Translations under genes and position numbers: made by a program
Notes under the pieces: model-generated
The model's input: the letters and a program-made list of their open reading frames with translations, nothing else
The model's database searches: none
What the model was told of the DNA's origin: nothing
Assembly (NCBI RefSeq): GCF_036959255.1
Contig: NZ_JAWMTI010000002.1
Span: 310,001-374,000 of the forward strand
Direction of reading: 5' to 3'
Source of the DNA: Olivibacter sp036959255
GTDB taxonomy: Bacteria; Bacteroidota; Bacteroidia; Sphingobacteriales; Sphingobacteriaceae
DNA: 64,000 nucleotides
In this document: piece after piece, positions 49,889-59,114 of the stretch
Layout of the letters: each line of letters starts with the position of its first letter
How positions within the stretch are numbered: the stretch's first letter is position 1

Positions 49889-50929
49889 ATGTGGCAACCG
49901 GTAATCATACATATGCCCCTCTGCTACGAAGCACAAACCAAGTACTTCCAAGCAAGCCGTTTGCCACTTGAATTCAGCGGTTTCAAGTTACCTTATGCCC
50001 AAGAAATCAAATTAATCAAACATCCAAAATTCAGTATCGTCCTTCAATATTATGATGCCAGAGATATCTTTTTATGTGTTGCTGAAATAAGAGCCCGGGA
50101 AGCATTTCACCTACATTTGGAAACCGTGCTTCCTGATATCTATTGGGCCTTCAATTTGAAGGGAACCTATCATATTCATCCCTACGACCAGTTGGAACAA
50201 GATATTACCCACCTAAAAAACAAGCAATATACCATCGCCTATACACCGCCTCAATGGTTAAGCTGTTCATTTATACCCGGCGTGCACCGTTATATCTATT
50301 TTTCGGTCAGTAAAGCATGCTTGCATCGCAACGAAAACCATGGCCCCAATCTTTTCAAACAAATACTGCGAAAGCAGGAACAGATTTTTATGAGCCATCA
50401 TATTCTTCCCTCTTTTGCCTTGAACCGGAAGCTCGACAACGCACTGCATACCTTACTGCAAATTCCATTGCCTAATGTAAACAACCTTGTGTTTGAAGCC
50501 CGTCTATCCCTCGAGGTTGGAAAAATTATTCAACTGAGCAAGGCAGATCTAAGCGGAACGAGCAACGAAGACTTGGTAAACCATCAGCTTGCACTTGAGA
50601 TGCGTCAGTACCTCCAAGAAAATATCGCCGGTGGAATTATAACGACCGTAAATGAGTTATCCTATTATTTCGAAACAAGCCGCCAGCGCTTAAACCGCAT
50701 CCATCAAACCCATTTCGGATCCGATCTTCGAAGCTACATTACGCAGCTCCGTATGGAAAAAGCAAAAAGCTTGCTGGAAGAAGGTCTAAGACCATCGGAG
50801 GCGTGGATGGAAACGGGTTATCAGGATATCTTTTCATTCAGCAAGGCCTTTAAGAAACATTTCGGAATTGCTCCTTCTGAATTCATCAAAACGCTGGAAT
50901 TCGACTCTGCACCTCACCAGGACCCATAA
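49889..50929 (+). CDS. AraC family transcriptional regulator
   Basis: 346 residues, longer than the others. The N-terminal ~220 residues are not a cupin and have no recognised domain ('MWQPVIIHMPLCYEAQTKYFQASRLPLEFSGF'). The C-terminal 100 residues are AraC HTHs: 'TTVNELSYYFETSRQRLNRIHQTHFGSDLRSYI' and 'RPSEAWMETGYQDIFSFSKAFKKHFGIAPSEFIK'. Regulators of this kind lie upstream of MauE/DUF6520/SusCD clusters in Sphingobacteriaceae as far as I recall. It opens the 49.9-59 kb block and faces the structured segment at 51.0 kb. Confidence 0.85.
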   Translation: MWQPVIIHMPLCYEAQTKYFQASRLPLEFSGFKLPYAQEIKLIKHPKFSIVLQYYDARDIFLCVAEIRAREAFHLHLETVLPDIYWAFNLKGTYHIHPYDQLEQDITHLKNKQYTIAYTPPQWLSCSFIPGVHRYIYFSVSKACLHRNENHGPNLFKQILRKQEQIFMSHHILPSFALNRKLDNALHTLLQIPLPNVNNLVFEARLSLEVGKIIQLSKADLSGTSNEDLVNHQLALEMRQYLQENIAGGIITTVNELSYYFETSRQRLNRIHQTHFGSDLRSYITQLRMEKAKSLLEEGLRPSEAWMETGYQDIFSFSKAFKKHFGIAPSEFIKTLEFDSAPHQDP

Positions 50930-51027
50930 AACCTCATACCAAAAAGACAAAATCTCCGTACCAAAGCGACAAACGGAAAGGCCGTTTAGTTCAGAACTTT
51001 ACCAAAGACAATTAAAATAAGATATCG

Positions 51028-51290
51028 CACCGGGGAGTACCTCGATCATAGCCTGCGGTTCCCCCGCAGTAGAAAGCCAGCTGCTATGAGCAGCGTGCCG
51101 AACCCGGCTAAGGCGCCCCGGCATGCAAGCCTTAGCTAACGGGAATACCGAAGGTGCTGGAGAGCCTCTATAGGCGAACGCTATAGCGGTACGGCAGCAA
51201 GGGACGCCGGGCGCGGCGATAAGCGCCGGAGATCAATTAAACAAGGGCAGTAGCTGCGAGGCGGCACTGTGTAGGAAAAACAAAATGTAG
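51028..51290 (+). ncRNA. Candidate structured RNA or long structured leader
   Basis: This GC-rich stretch stands out from its AT-rich surroundings and is packed with perfect helices: CTGCGG/CCGCAG (51053-51069, 5-nt loop), GCTGCT/AGCAGC (51080-51094, 3-nt loop), GCTAAGGC/GCCTTAGC (51107-51136), TGCTG/CAGCA (51155-51199) enclosing CTATAG/CTATAG (51168-51186), and CCGG-CGC/GCG-CCGG with one bulge (51207-51229). No reading frame looks like a protein. It does not show a group II intron domain V, RNase P or tmRNA signature. It lies between an AraC gene and the MauE-DUF6520 operon, so a regulatory leader or independent RNA is likely. Confidence 0.55.
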
Positions 51291-51634
51291 GCAACATGGA
51301 AAAGCTATTAAACAGGTGGACTCAAAGACAGGAAAACATCAACAGGCAGTGGGTGGCAGCTATCGTAGCACCCCTCCTCCTTACCTTTTTCAGGTATTAC
51401 CTCTCTTTGTTAGTCCGCGTGATGCTTATTCCAGGTTATCCTGTATTGGCCTTTCACCTCTCCTTTACGCGCTTTATTCACCGATGGTTGTACCGACGTA
51501 AATTTGCCGTATTCCCCCGATGGCCGTGGATGGCCTGACAAAAGGGTGCAAAGGCCGGGAGCAGCCCGCAGCATCAGCCCTGCCAGCTACCAAGGCAATA
51601 TAATCAAGGGATTCAATCACATAACACTGGGTAT
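51291..51634 (+). other. Region with a doubtful 80-codon frame before the MauE gene
   Basis: A frame from ATG 51296 to 51538 would encode a basic, Trp/Arg-rich, partly hydrophobic peptide (MEKLLNRWTQRQENINRQWV...), and a second overlapping frame runs 51316-51501. Neither has family features. 51540-51625 is again GC-rich with CCGGGAGCAGCCCGCAG-like short palindromes. The region may be part of a long structured leader to the MauE gene. Confidence 0.3.
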
Positions 51635-52090
51635 ATGGAACGCTTACTGAAACAAAGAAGACAATGGAAACTAGCCCGACCTGCGAAAGAGCGGATTATT
51701 TTTATTATCAGCATGCTCTTTGTTTTCCTGTTCAGTTATACGGCCATCGATAAGCTGAGGCATTTGGAGCAGTTCAGCAGGGGCATTGGTAAAATCCCCG
51801 TCGTAGGCAATATGCATGGGTGGATCGCTTGGGGTGTGCCCCTTGCCGAACTGCTGATCAGCGCATTGCTTATCATTCCGAAAAGCAACAAGCGGGGCTT
51901 ACAGTTAGCCACCGGCTTAATGAGCCTATTCACGCTTTACCTGGCCCTTATGCTTGCCTTTGCCGAAAAGCGCATGTGCCACTGTGGCGGTGTCATTGAA
52001 TCCATGGGATGGGTTGAACATTTGCTGTTCAATCTGGTGCTGACCGGATTGGGCCTTTGGGCACTCCGTCTCAAAAAGCGTAAACAATAA
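51635..52090 (+). CDS. MauE/DoxX-like redox-associated membrane protein
   Basis: 151 residues with four TM helices: ~20-37, ~64-82, ~90-110 and ~127-143. 'YTAIDKLRHLEQFSRGIGKIPVVG' and 'WGVPLAELLISALLIIPKSNKRGLQLATGLMSLFTLYLAL' are typical of MauE/DoxX proteins. After TM3 comes MCHCGGV, a CxC pair (C115, C117) that fits a thiol-redox role. MauE-type proteins help disulfide formation in exported proteins. It precedes the DUF6520-like gene by 11 bp, so one transcript is expected. Confidence 0.82.
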   Translation: MERLLKQRRQWKLARPAKERIIFIISMLFVFLFSYTAIDKLRHLEQFSRGIGKIPVVGNMHGWIAWGVPLAELLISALLIIPKSNKRGLQLATGLMSLFTLYLALMLAFAEKRMCHCGGVIESMGWVEHLLFNLVLTGLGLWALRLKKRKQ

Positions 52091-52101
52091 AACTTAAAGA
52101 A

Positions 52102-52428
52102 ATGGAAACAAAAAAAATAATATCCCAAATCGCCCTAGGCTTGGCGGTTATCGGATTCGGCGCTGGAGCCAGCGCCTTTACAAACAAAGAGGTTAGACAA
52201 AGCGGTATCTATAAGTACTACAACACAGCCGGTTCTAGTGACGCCTCAGATCGATCGCGTTATGAGTTCCATGCTGATGACGATATGTGTACACCACTTC
52301 CTGCTAATGTATGCTCGGAAGAATGGGATTTAGGAGACAATGCACCTCAACCTGCCGAAGGAAGCAATCCACCTGCTAGCGCATCCTTGGTTGAGAACAG
52401 TGAGCAGATCGGCTCTTTCAATCCATAA
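52102..52428 (+). CDS. Small exported DUF6520-like protein with a cysteine pair
   Basis: 108 residues. The N-terminus METKKIISQIALGLAVIGFG and ASAF is a signal peptide (cleavage likely after ASA). The mature part is acidic, with two cysteines (C63, C71; DMCTPLPANVC) and a Ser/Pro/Ala-rich end. It resembles DUF6520 proteins of Sphingobacteriaceae, as remembered. The pair of cysteines next to a CxC membrane protein and a CGNC thioredoxin suggests a disulfide-bonded product. It ends just before a strong terminator. Function unknown. Confidence 0.75.
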   Translation: METKKIISQIALGLAVIGFGAGASAFTNKEVRQSGIYKYYNTAGSSDASDRSRYEFHADDDMCTPLPANVCSEEWDLGDNAPQPAEGSNPPASASLVENSEQIGSFNP

Positions 52429-52458
52429 GTGAGATAATCACATGCTCTTTCGCAACCA

Positions 52459-52490
52459 TAAAAATGGGGAGCCTAGACTCCCCATTTTTA
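52459..52490. terminator. Strong bidirectional intrinsic terminator
   Basis: TAAAAATGGGGAG, a 6-nt loop (CCTAGA), then CTCCCCATTTTTA: a perfect 13-bp stem with A-run and T-run on the two sides. It ends the MauE-DUF6520 operon on the plus strand and includes the stop codon of the TlpA-like gene on the minus strand. Confidence 0.9.
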
Positions 52491-54026
52491 TTTGATTGAT
52501 CTTAATGCTTCTTCAATAGTTTTAATCAACCTATCAGGTTCAGTTCTTCCCAGCGCATGAAAATCAGTACTTAATATGCTACCGTCACCACTTATCAGTA
52601 ACGGCTTTGGGTAACCAGAAACATTGAAATGACTGATTATCGGATGACGTTCGCCTACTCCTCCTGTATACAGGTTTACGGCATGTGCCGAGGTATAAAT
52701 ACCGGATTTCACGCTATTTATCCATTTTTCTTTATTGCCGTCTATGGATATTGTAACAAACACTACATTACGATTATCCTTAAAATACTCTTCTGCCTTT
52801 GATACCGTCTTTTTGAAATAACTTGCACAATTACCACATCCGGTATAAAAAAAATCAACGAACACCACCTTTCCAATAAATGAGCGTAAATCTATCTCTG
52901 TGTCATCCGCATCGTACAGTGCAAATGAAGGAATAGGCTGCCCTCGATCAGTTAGCCTTAACTTATTCACGAGATTAACATAATTAGTATCTGTTATATA
53001 TAACAACGCATCATTTAACCTCTTTCCTGCCTCGATACTCGGCATCCGAACATAATGGTGAACAAGATAATTCGTAAGGGCTCTTTCACGAGCCCGTGGA
53101 TGCTTAATTAGCGCTAGCCTCTCATACGCCAGGCGCATGTCGGCATAAAGTTGTTCTTCCACTCTTGCTTGGTAAACCAATGCCTGTGTAAAAACAGCTG
53201 AATGGTATACTTCATGCTGGCTCTCTAAGTTCATCCTATGCAGTAGTTCGCTCTGACTTACAAATGTTTTTATTTTCTCTAGTTCCATTGGGCTGTCACT
53301 ATCAGTTCTAGCAGCTAAAAACAATTTTTTCAATATAAAAACATATGCGTTACGTCCTATAATATCAGCACGCATTGTTCGGTAAACACCAGGTTCAATG
53401 ATGTCTTTATATGCTTCTAGAAAATCGGTTTCAGCGCGGGTAATCCGTTCGGCTTTTTGAAAGTAGACGCTGTCCGAAGTCCATTTTGACACGTACCTTG
53501 GAGGAAGCGCTAAAGGTTGGTGTTGCAGTACCTCATGAAAGGAATCCAGCTGATACCTACAATTGAACTTTTCACTTCCTTTTCCGGCAAAAGACAAACG
53601 GTATTTCCCTATAGGCTTACCATTGTCATCTATTTTCAACCTTGAATCTAAACTTTCCTGATTAATATCGATAGATATACGGTCACCCGCACAGATATAA
53701 TATTGATCCAATAGTGTGACGGGCAACCCATTGAGCCGTCCGCTTGACAAACTTATGATGGAAACATCGGCAATCGAGTCAATCGTAATTTCAAACGCAC
53801 CTTTATGCAAGGGAATAGTATAGGTACGATGTAGCTCATCGTATATTAGATCATAGGTTACGATATCATTCCACACATGCAACACTAAAGTATCAATTAA
53901 CGTGCTTTTGACCGCCCCCTTTAATAAGAACCGGGTATCTTCATCCGCTCTGCATGGTAGAACAAAAGTTAGCGATAGGAATGCAAGCAATAGAATGTGG
54001 TCTGAATTTATAATATGATTTTTCAT
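52488..54026 (-). CDS. Periplasmic TlpA-like thioredoxin-domain protein
   Basis: 512 residues. Signal peptide (HILLLAFLSLTFVLPCRA). Residues ~35-340 are a beta-rich then helical region of unknown fold, as in many Bacteroidota TlpA-like proteins. The C-terminal ~150 residues are an AhpC/TSA-thioredoxin fold: 'FIGKVVFVDFFYTGCGNCASYFKK' with the CGNC active site (C397, C400) and the cis-Pro in 'SGYPKPLLI'. Predicted to exchange disulfides in the periplasm. It overlaps SusD by one base, so it is the last gene of a SusC-SusD-TlpA operon. Confidence 0.88.
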   Translation of the reverse strand: MKNHIINSDHILLLAFLSLTFVLPCRADEDTRFLLKGAVKSTLIDTLVLHVWNDIVTYDLIYDELHRTYTIPLHKGAFEITIDSIADVSIISLSSGRLNGLPVTLLDQYYICAGDRISIDINQESLDSRLKIDDNGKPIGKYRLSFAGKGSEKFNCRYQLDSFHEVLQHQPLALPPRYVSKWTSDSVYFQKAERITRAETDFLEAYKDIIEPGVYRTMRADIIGRNAYVFILKKLFLAARTDSDSPMELEKIKTFVSQSELLHRMNLESQHEVYHSAVFTQALVYQARVEEQLYADMRLAYERLALIKHPRARERALTNYLVHHYVRMPSIEAGKRLNDALLYITDTNYVNLVNKLRLTDRGQPIPSFALYDADDTEIDLRSFIGKVVFVDFFYTGCGNCASYFKKTVSKAEEYFKDNRNVVFVTISIDGNKEKWINSVKSGIYTSAHAVNLYTGGVGERHPIISHFNVSGYPKPLLISGDGSILSTDFHALGRTEPDRLIKTIEEALRSIK

Positions 54027-55414
54027 TATCTTGGATTTTGCTCCATCGGATTATTCAACATTTCTTCGTCCGGAATGGGCAGAACATACCTTGGATCGTT
54101 GGGTGATAATACATGGGACATTCCACTTAACGTCCTGTTTAAGGTGATTTCAAAGCGAGGATCAACATTTAACCGTCGCAAGTCGCTCCAACGCACCCCT
54201 CTGGCCAGCAACTGTTTTCGTCTCTCCTGTAACACAAAATGAAGCGCTTCATTAACATCATCGGTTACAAAATCAATGTAGGCACCCTTTTTCCATCTGG
54301 TTCGTAGTAACTTATTTAATACAGTGAGGCCCTCGGCAATTTTTTGTTGCCGAATAAGGCATTCCGCTTTTATCAGATACTGCTCATCGGTAGCGATACC
54401 AACGAAGAATGTTCTAGACCCCGCATAACTTCCCTTAAATCGAATGAGACTATTTTCCGTTGACGCAAAAAACACATTTCGCCGCAAATCGTCAGTCTCA
54501 TAGCTATCAAAGAGCTCCCTACTCACCTGATGTCTGTTATTCAGCAGTGCGGTATACATAATCATATTTCCGTGGAAGACAACTTCGTCAGACAAGACAG
54601 CGATCGGAAAGTTTGCGTTTATGTTCAAGTCATTATAGTCTATCAGCTCCTCTTGATTTAACAAAAAACGGTTGCTGTGAAACAGTGCGCGCTCGTAATT
54701 TCCTGTGGATAAGTAAATTCTTGCCAGTAAACCATCGGCAGCAACCTTATTAGGCCTTGTTTTATAATCTTGCGATGACGGCAACAGGTTATATGCGTCT
54801 TCCAGGTCGCTAATGATCTGCCCATAGGTATCGTCTAGATTGGACCTTCCCTTTTTTTCGTTCACATTCGCGTTTAAACGAAGAGGTAAACCTAAAGCCG
54901 TGGCAGCGCCGGGCCCTGTATACGGTTGACAAAACAACTGTGCAAGGTTGAAGTAGTCAAGCGCGCGAAAGAACAGTGCACTTCCACGGAGATGATCCCA
55001 TTGTTGTTCATTGCCTGTTCGAGTGATTTTATCAAGACCTTCCAAAACGATGTTAACCTTTAGAATCCGCTCATAAGCATAAGACCATTCTGGATTAGGT
55101 TCCCCTTCATACACGTTCTCATTTTTCCATACATAAACATTGCGCTCAAGTGGAGAAGCGAGCCCCAGATAATCGTTATCCGAAAGGAGAAAATCACCTG
55201 CCCCAACTTCTCCCAAACCACCTGTTAACAAATTATTAAACTCTGCAGTATTGTCTAGCAATGACTGATAGTCTTTCAGTGATCGGGGCAATACAAGTGC
55301 CTTATCCGGTTTTGCTTCGAGCCAGGAATCTGTACACGCTACATTGAACAGCATGCAGATACAACCAATGAGAATGAAAGCGGTGCCAGTTTTATTATTG
55401 TAAACTCTTTTCAT
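54026..55414 (-). CDS. SusD/RagB family outer-membrane lipoprotein
   Basis: 462 residues. Lipoprotein signal (LIGCICMLFNVACTDSWLE, Cys as +1). The TPR-like body 'YERILKVNIVLEGLDKI... LRGSALFFRALDYFNLAQLFCQPY... ANVNEKKGRSNLDDTYGQIISDLEDAYNLLP... VAADGLLARIYLSTGNYERAL' and the end 'RKQLLARGVRWSDLRRLN... PNDPRYVLPIPDEEM' are SusD/RagB hallmarks. It forms the lid of the SusC transporter. It lies 10 bp after SusC and shares one base with the TlpA gene. Confidence 0.93.
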   Translation of the reverse strand: MKRVYNNKTGTAFILIGCICMLFNVACTDSWLEAKPDKALVLPRSLKDYQSLLDNTAEFNNLLTGGLGEVGAGDFLLSDNDYLGLASPLERNVYVWKNENVYEGEPNPEWSYAYERILKVNIVLEGLDKITRTGNEQQWDHLRGSALFFRALDYFNLAQLFCQPYTGPGAATALGLPLRLNANVNEKKGRSNLDDTYGQIISDLEDAYNLLPSSQDYKTRPNKVAADGLLARIYLSTGNYERALFHSNRFLLNQEELIDYNDLNINANFPIAVLSDEVVFHGNMIMYTALLNNRHQVSRELFDSYETDDLRRNVFFASTENSLIRFKGSYAGSRTFFVGIATDEQYLIKAECLIRQQKIAEGLTVLNKLLRTRWKKGAYIDFVTDDVNEALHFVLQERRKQLLARGVRWSDLRRLNVDPRFEITLNRTLSGMSHVLSPNDPRYVLPIPDEEMLNNPMEQNPR

Positions 55415-55424
55415 ATCTATTTAA

Positions 55425-58400
55425 CTAAAAATCCATCTTGAATCCCAAAGCGAAGGTGCGGGCAGGTGGATAGCCCTGAACGCTTCCATTGTAGGTTATA
55501 AAATCCGGATCATACCCCGCATTGTTTGCTTTCCATAGTAATCCGACATTGTTCAGATAGGCATAGATCCGTAGATTCTTAACGGGAAGATTAGAATCTG
55601 TTCCCGTTTTCAGATCGTAACCGATTGTTATATCCTGAAGACGTATATGATCTGCCTTTTCCACAGTTACCTCGCTGTACTGATAAAATCGATCGCGCTG
55701 GGCATTCGCAGGATATTGCAACGAGGGCACGTTTGTATACATTTCGTCTCCCGGTTTTTGCCAGCGATCGACATACTCACTATTTCCTATAATCTTTGTA
55801 CCGAACAGCTGAGAGTAGCTCAATGCCGGTCGTCTAAAATAGTGGCCCAATTTAAATGAGATATTAAAACTTACCGATAAGCCTCTGTAAGACAGTGTAT
55901 TTACCAATCCACCGAACCATGGAGGCCTGATCCTTCCGTTATAGACCATGGCATCCACTGTGGCTTGCTGTGTAAGCGTCGCGTAGTCTTCGCTGATTTC
56001 TCCCTTCCCATCGTAGCCCATCGGGTTACCTGTTTCCGGATTTAATCCGGCCCATTGGTAACTATATAGGCTGTATACAGGCTTGCCTACAATCGGATAA
56101 TTGTTGGAAGCAACGTAATTAAGCGCATTGGTATTGGGAACATCATATCGTGTAACCTGATCTGTGTTATAACTGACCAAAAGGTTCGCAGACCATTTGA
56201 CTGGCTTGTCAACTATCGCCCCCTGAAACTGGATATCCATACCGTTTCCTGCCATGTTACTGTAGTTGCCACGCAATAAGGATATGCCCGAACTCGGTGC
56301 AAAAACCGCATCGCCTATTAAATCTCTGCCACGCTTTCTGTAGTATTCCAAGCTACCGGAAAGCCGGCCGTTTGAATTTCTAAAATCAAGTCCAAGATTC
56401 AATATTCCGATTTTTTCCCACCTTAGTTCCGGATTTCCCACATTAGATATACGCGCATAGGGCAATGCCGTCAGTGTAGCGTTGGTTCTATACAGGAATG
56501 TTGTAAGTCCGGTAACAGATCTATCTAAATTTCCGTTGTATCCATAGGTCAATCGGATGTTCATATAAGGCAGCCAGCTTAAGTTATAAAAAGGTTCGTC
56601 ACTGAGTAACCATTTGGTGCCGACAGACCATAACGGAACTTTCTTCTGATTGGTTGTTACACCGAAGTAATTGGACGCATCAATGCGAGTACTTCCACTT
56701 AGAATATATCTCCCCTTATATGAATACGAAGCATTTGCAAAGTAAGATCGGAAACGGTCTACACCACCTGAAACAGTTGTTCCGTTCGGTATATAAGCGT
56801 AGTTTCCCAAGGGGTTCTGTTGAATTGTCTCTGTAAAGTTTACCGGACTGAAAGTGGCAACATCATCGTCGTAGCCATAAAGCACGAAACTGCTACGTGT
56901 TCTAGAAACATCCATCCACTCCACACCTGCAAGTACATTTAATTGATGTAAGGCCCAGGAGTTATTATAGGTCATTTGGCCTCTAATGTTATGGGCTCTG
57001 ATAATACCGTTGCCTTCACTCAATATGGCCCCCACCGGTACGTTATAACCCGAAACCGTCCCATCTGTAAACATGCTGAACCGATTGATCATATCCCGGG
57101 CAAAATAGGTTTCCGTACCGTTCAATGTACGTTGTAGCTGATTGAATTTCTGATATTGATATCTCCCCTCTACATCGAGGCCTTTGGTCAGTGTATATTT
57201 TACCGCTGTATTGATCCGGATATCATTCGCCGTTGATTTATTGTCCGTAAGACCTAATTCGTGCAGAGGAACGTACGACCAATCCAGAAAGCCTTTTGTC
57301 GGCGCATCATCGACAAACGATCTATTGTATGCATAATCCAAAGCCTGTGCCTTGCCATCGCTAAAAAACTGCGTATAAGGAAAGTACCCAGGTAAATTCA
57401 TTGTGTTGCTGAAGGTGTTATCGCTTTTCGTTGAGGTTTGAACGTAGTTGAGGCCGACGGTAAACACAAACTTTCGAAACGTTTCAAAAGTATTAAGAGT
57501 ATTGATCGTTATCCTATCAAAACTATTCTCCATTAATTCTGCCAGATTTCGATCATAACCCGCACTCATGTAATATGTCGATTTTCCGGTACCTCCCCTA
57601 AAGCTCAGTGCATTTTGCAACATTATCGGGTTGCGATAGAAGTGTTTGAGAGCCTGCTCTCTCACATCGCGGCCACTGAAATCTGCCAGTAATAGAGATA
57701 AATCATCATCCGGCAACGTACCCTCCCCGTTCTGCTTCAGTGCAGATATTACAGGTGATATTATTTGATCGACTGCGTCGTTTTCATATTTCCCCTGAGT
57801 AAAGAGAAATCTTTCCACCTCGATGAAGTCTGGCGAACTGAAATAATTTGGCGCGTAGAACAGATTGGATTTCTTTCCTATCGTTACGTTACTGTTCACG
57901 GAAACGTTCAGTGGATCTTTACTTCTTCCGCTTCTTGTAGTAATAACAATGACCCCATTGCCCGCACGGGCTCCCCAGATACTCGCGGCTGCAGCATCCT
58001 TCAAAACCGTTATATTTTCCACGTCATTTGGGTTTATATTGGTGATATCACCGCTATAGGGAAAATTGTCGACAACTATCAAGGGCTGGTCATTTGCAAA
58101 TATTGTACTTTGACCTCTGACACTTATTCCGCCTTCCCTGTTGAATAGCACACCACTCGTTATACCGTTTAACCTGCTCAATACATCTGTTGAAACCCTT
58201 CCGTTCAACATTTCCCCGTCCGGCGTTGCAAAACTCCCAGTCGCCCGCTCTTTCGGCAAGGTCTGATACCCGGTGCTTACCTGCACTTCTTCCAGTTGGG
58301 CACCGTTGCTTTCGAGACGGATGGTTAATGGATTGTTGTTACTTTTAGTAAATGGTATCTCCGCTGTTTGGTAGCCTACATAACTGATCACTAGAACGCC

Positions 58401-58700
58401 TGTGCTGTCTGTTGCCAGGATACGGAATTTGCCTTCCGCATAGGTCAATACCGTATTCTGCCGACCTTTGATGCTAATCGTTGCGCCATCCAAAGGGGTA
58501 TCATCGGCGGCATTCAGCACCGTACCCGTAATGGGATAGCTTTTCTGAAAAGCCACGCCGTGGTCAGCCTCCGGGGAGGAGGACTGCCGGGCGCGTGCCA
58601 AACAAACACAGAACAAGACGTTTAAGGCTGTAAGGTATATGGTGTAGGGTTTAAGGGCGCGCAGGGCCACCCCACCCTGATTCAGCGTCATATTAACCAT
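55425..58700 (-). CDS. SusC/RagA family TonB-linked outer-membrane transporter
   Basis: 1091 residues from ATG 58700 (MVNMTLNQGGVALRALKP). A signal segment (YLTALNVLFCVCLARA) leads to a CarboxypepD_reg-like domain ('ITGTVLNAADDTPLDGATISIKGRQNTVLTYAEGKFRI... ISYVGYQTAEI'), a plug ('YQTLPKERATGSFATPDGEMLNGRVSTDVLSRLNGI', 'SIWGARAGNGVIVITTRSGR') and a 22-strand barrel ending 'PPARTFALGFKMDF'. The frame is open to 59114, but that 138-codon extension is Arg-rich and made of intergenic repeats, so the shorter start is chosen. Imports an unknown ligand, with SusD as lid. Confidence 0.93.
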   Translation of the reverse strand: MVNMTLNQGGVALRALKPYTIYLTALNVLFCVCLARARQSSSPEADHGVAFQKSYPITGTVLNAADDTPLDGATISIKGRQNTVLTYAEGKFRILATDSTGVLVISYVGYQTAEIPFTKSNNNPLTIRLESNGAQLEEVQVSTGYQTLPKERATGSFATPDGEMLNGRVSTDVLSRLNGITSGVLFNREGGISVRGQSTIFANDQPLIVVDNFPYSGDITNINPNDVENITVLKDAAAASIWGARAGNGVIVITTRSGRSKDPLNVSVNSNVTIGKKSNLFYAPNYFSSPDFIEVERFLFTQGKYENDAVDQIISPVISALKQNGEGTLPDDDLSLLLADFSGRDVREQALKHFYRNPIMLQNALSFRGGTGKSTYYMSAGYDRNLAELMENSFDRITINTLNTFETFRKFVFTVGLNYVQTSTKSDNTFSNTMNLPGYFPYTQFFSDGKAQALDYAYNRSFVDDAPTKGFLDWSYVPLHELGLTDNKSTANDIRINTAVKYTLTKGLDVEGRYQYQKFNQLQRTLNGTETYFARDMINRFSMFTDGTVSGYNVPVGAILSEGNGIIRAHNIRGQMTYNNSWALHQLNVLAGVEWMDVSRTRSSFVLYGYDDDVATFSPVNFTETIQQNPLGNYAYIPNGTTVSGGVDRFRSYFANASYSYKGRYILSGSTRIDASNYFGVTTNQKKVPLWSVGTKWLLSDEPFYNLSWLPYMNIRLTYGYNGNLDRSVTGLTTFLYRTNATLTALPYARISNVGNPELRWEKIGILNLGLDFRNSNGRLSGSLEYYRKRGRDLIGDAVFAPSSGISLLRGNYSNMAGNGMDIQFQGAIVDKPVKWSANLLVSYNTDQVTRYDVPNTNALNYVASNNYPIVGKPVYSLYSYQWAGLNPETGNPMGYDGKGEISEDYATLTQQATVDAMVYNGRIRPPWFGGLVNTLSYRGLSVSFNISFKLGHYFRRPALSYSQLFGTKIIGNSEYVDRWQKPGDEMYTNVPSLQYPANAQRDRFYQYSEVTVEKADHIRLQDITIGYDLKTGTDSNLPVKNLRIYAYLNNVGLLWKANNAGYDPDFITYNGSVQGYPPARTFALGFKMDF

Positions 58701-58740
58701 AGCGCCTACCTGCTGATAGGTAGACTGGTGTCTCAGAATT

Positions 58741-59045
58741 ATTTGAGCAAGCTTGGATCGACTTCCGAAATTTTTGCCGACCTGCGTATTACCCTCTTCG
58801 GGAACCCTTCGGGTTCGCTTCGACCGGTCTTCGACAACGCTTCGGGAATTGCCGAAGCCGACTCGAAGAACTGTCGAAGGCCAGTCGAACACTTGTCGAA
58901 GCTGCCTCGAATATGTCCGCAAGCAGTCCTGAACACGAGTCGAACACTTGCCGATCACTAGTCGACGAGGTGTCAAAACTCCTCGCTTTGTCATTTCGAC
59001 TGATAGTATCGCGAAGGATCGCGCGGAATGGAGAAATCTCCAAAT
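58741..59045. repeat. TTCG/CGAA palindrome-rich repeat region upstream of susC
   Basis: Short palindromes follow each other: GAACCCTTCGGGTTC, CTTCGG-N6-CCGAAG, and many GTCGAA/TTCGAC units (CAGTCGAACACTTGTCGAAG). Near 58985-59040 the string TCATTTCGACTG, then GGAATGGAGAAATCTC, has the look of dispersed intergenic repeats of Bacteroidota. It is in frame with SusC on the minus strand for 414 bp but reads as low-complexity Arg-rich sequence. Confidence 0.6.
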
Positions 59046-59114
59046 CCTCATCATTCCAGCTATCCTACCATATCGGCCAAATAGTTTAAAAACTTTGTGT
59101 AAATAATCTTTCAT

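Noticed and set aside
51028..51290. Group II intron, RNase P RNA or tmRNA
   Set aside because: No domain V with GAAA loop, no reverse transcriptase, no RNase P or tmRNA conserved words; left as an unnamed structured segment.
58701..59114. SusC start at 59114
   Set aside because: The added 138 residues are Arg-rich and encoded by palindromic repeats, and would bury the signal peptide; the start at 58700 gives a normal SusC.
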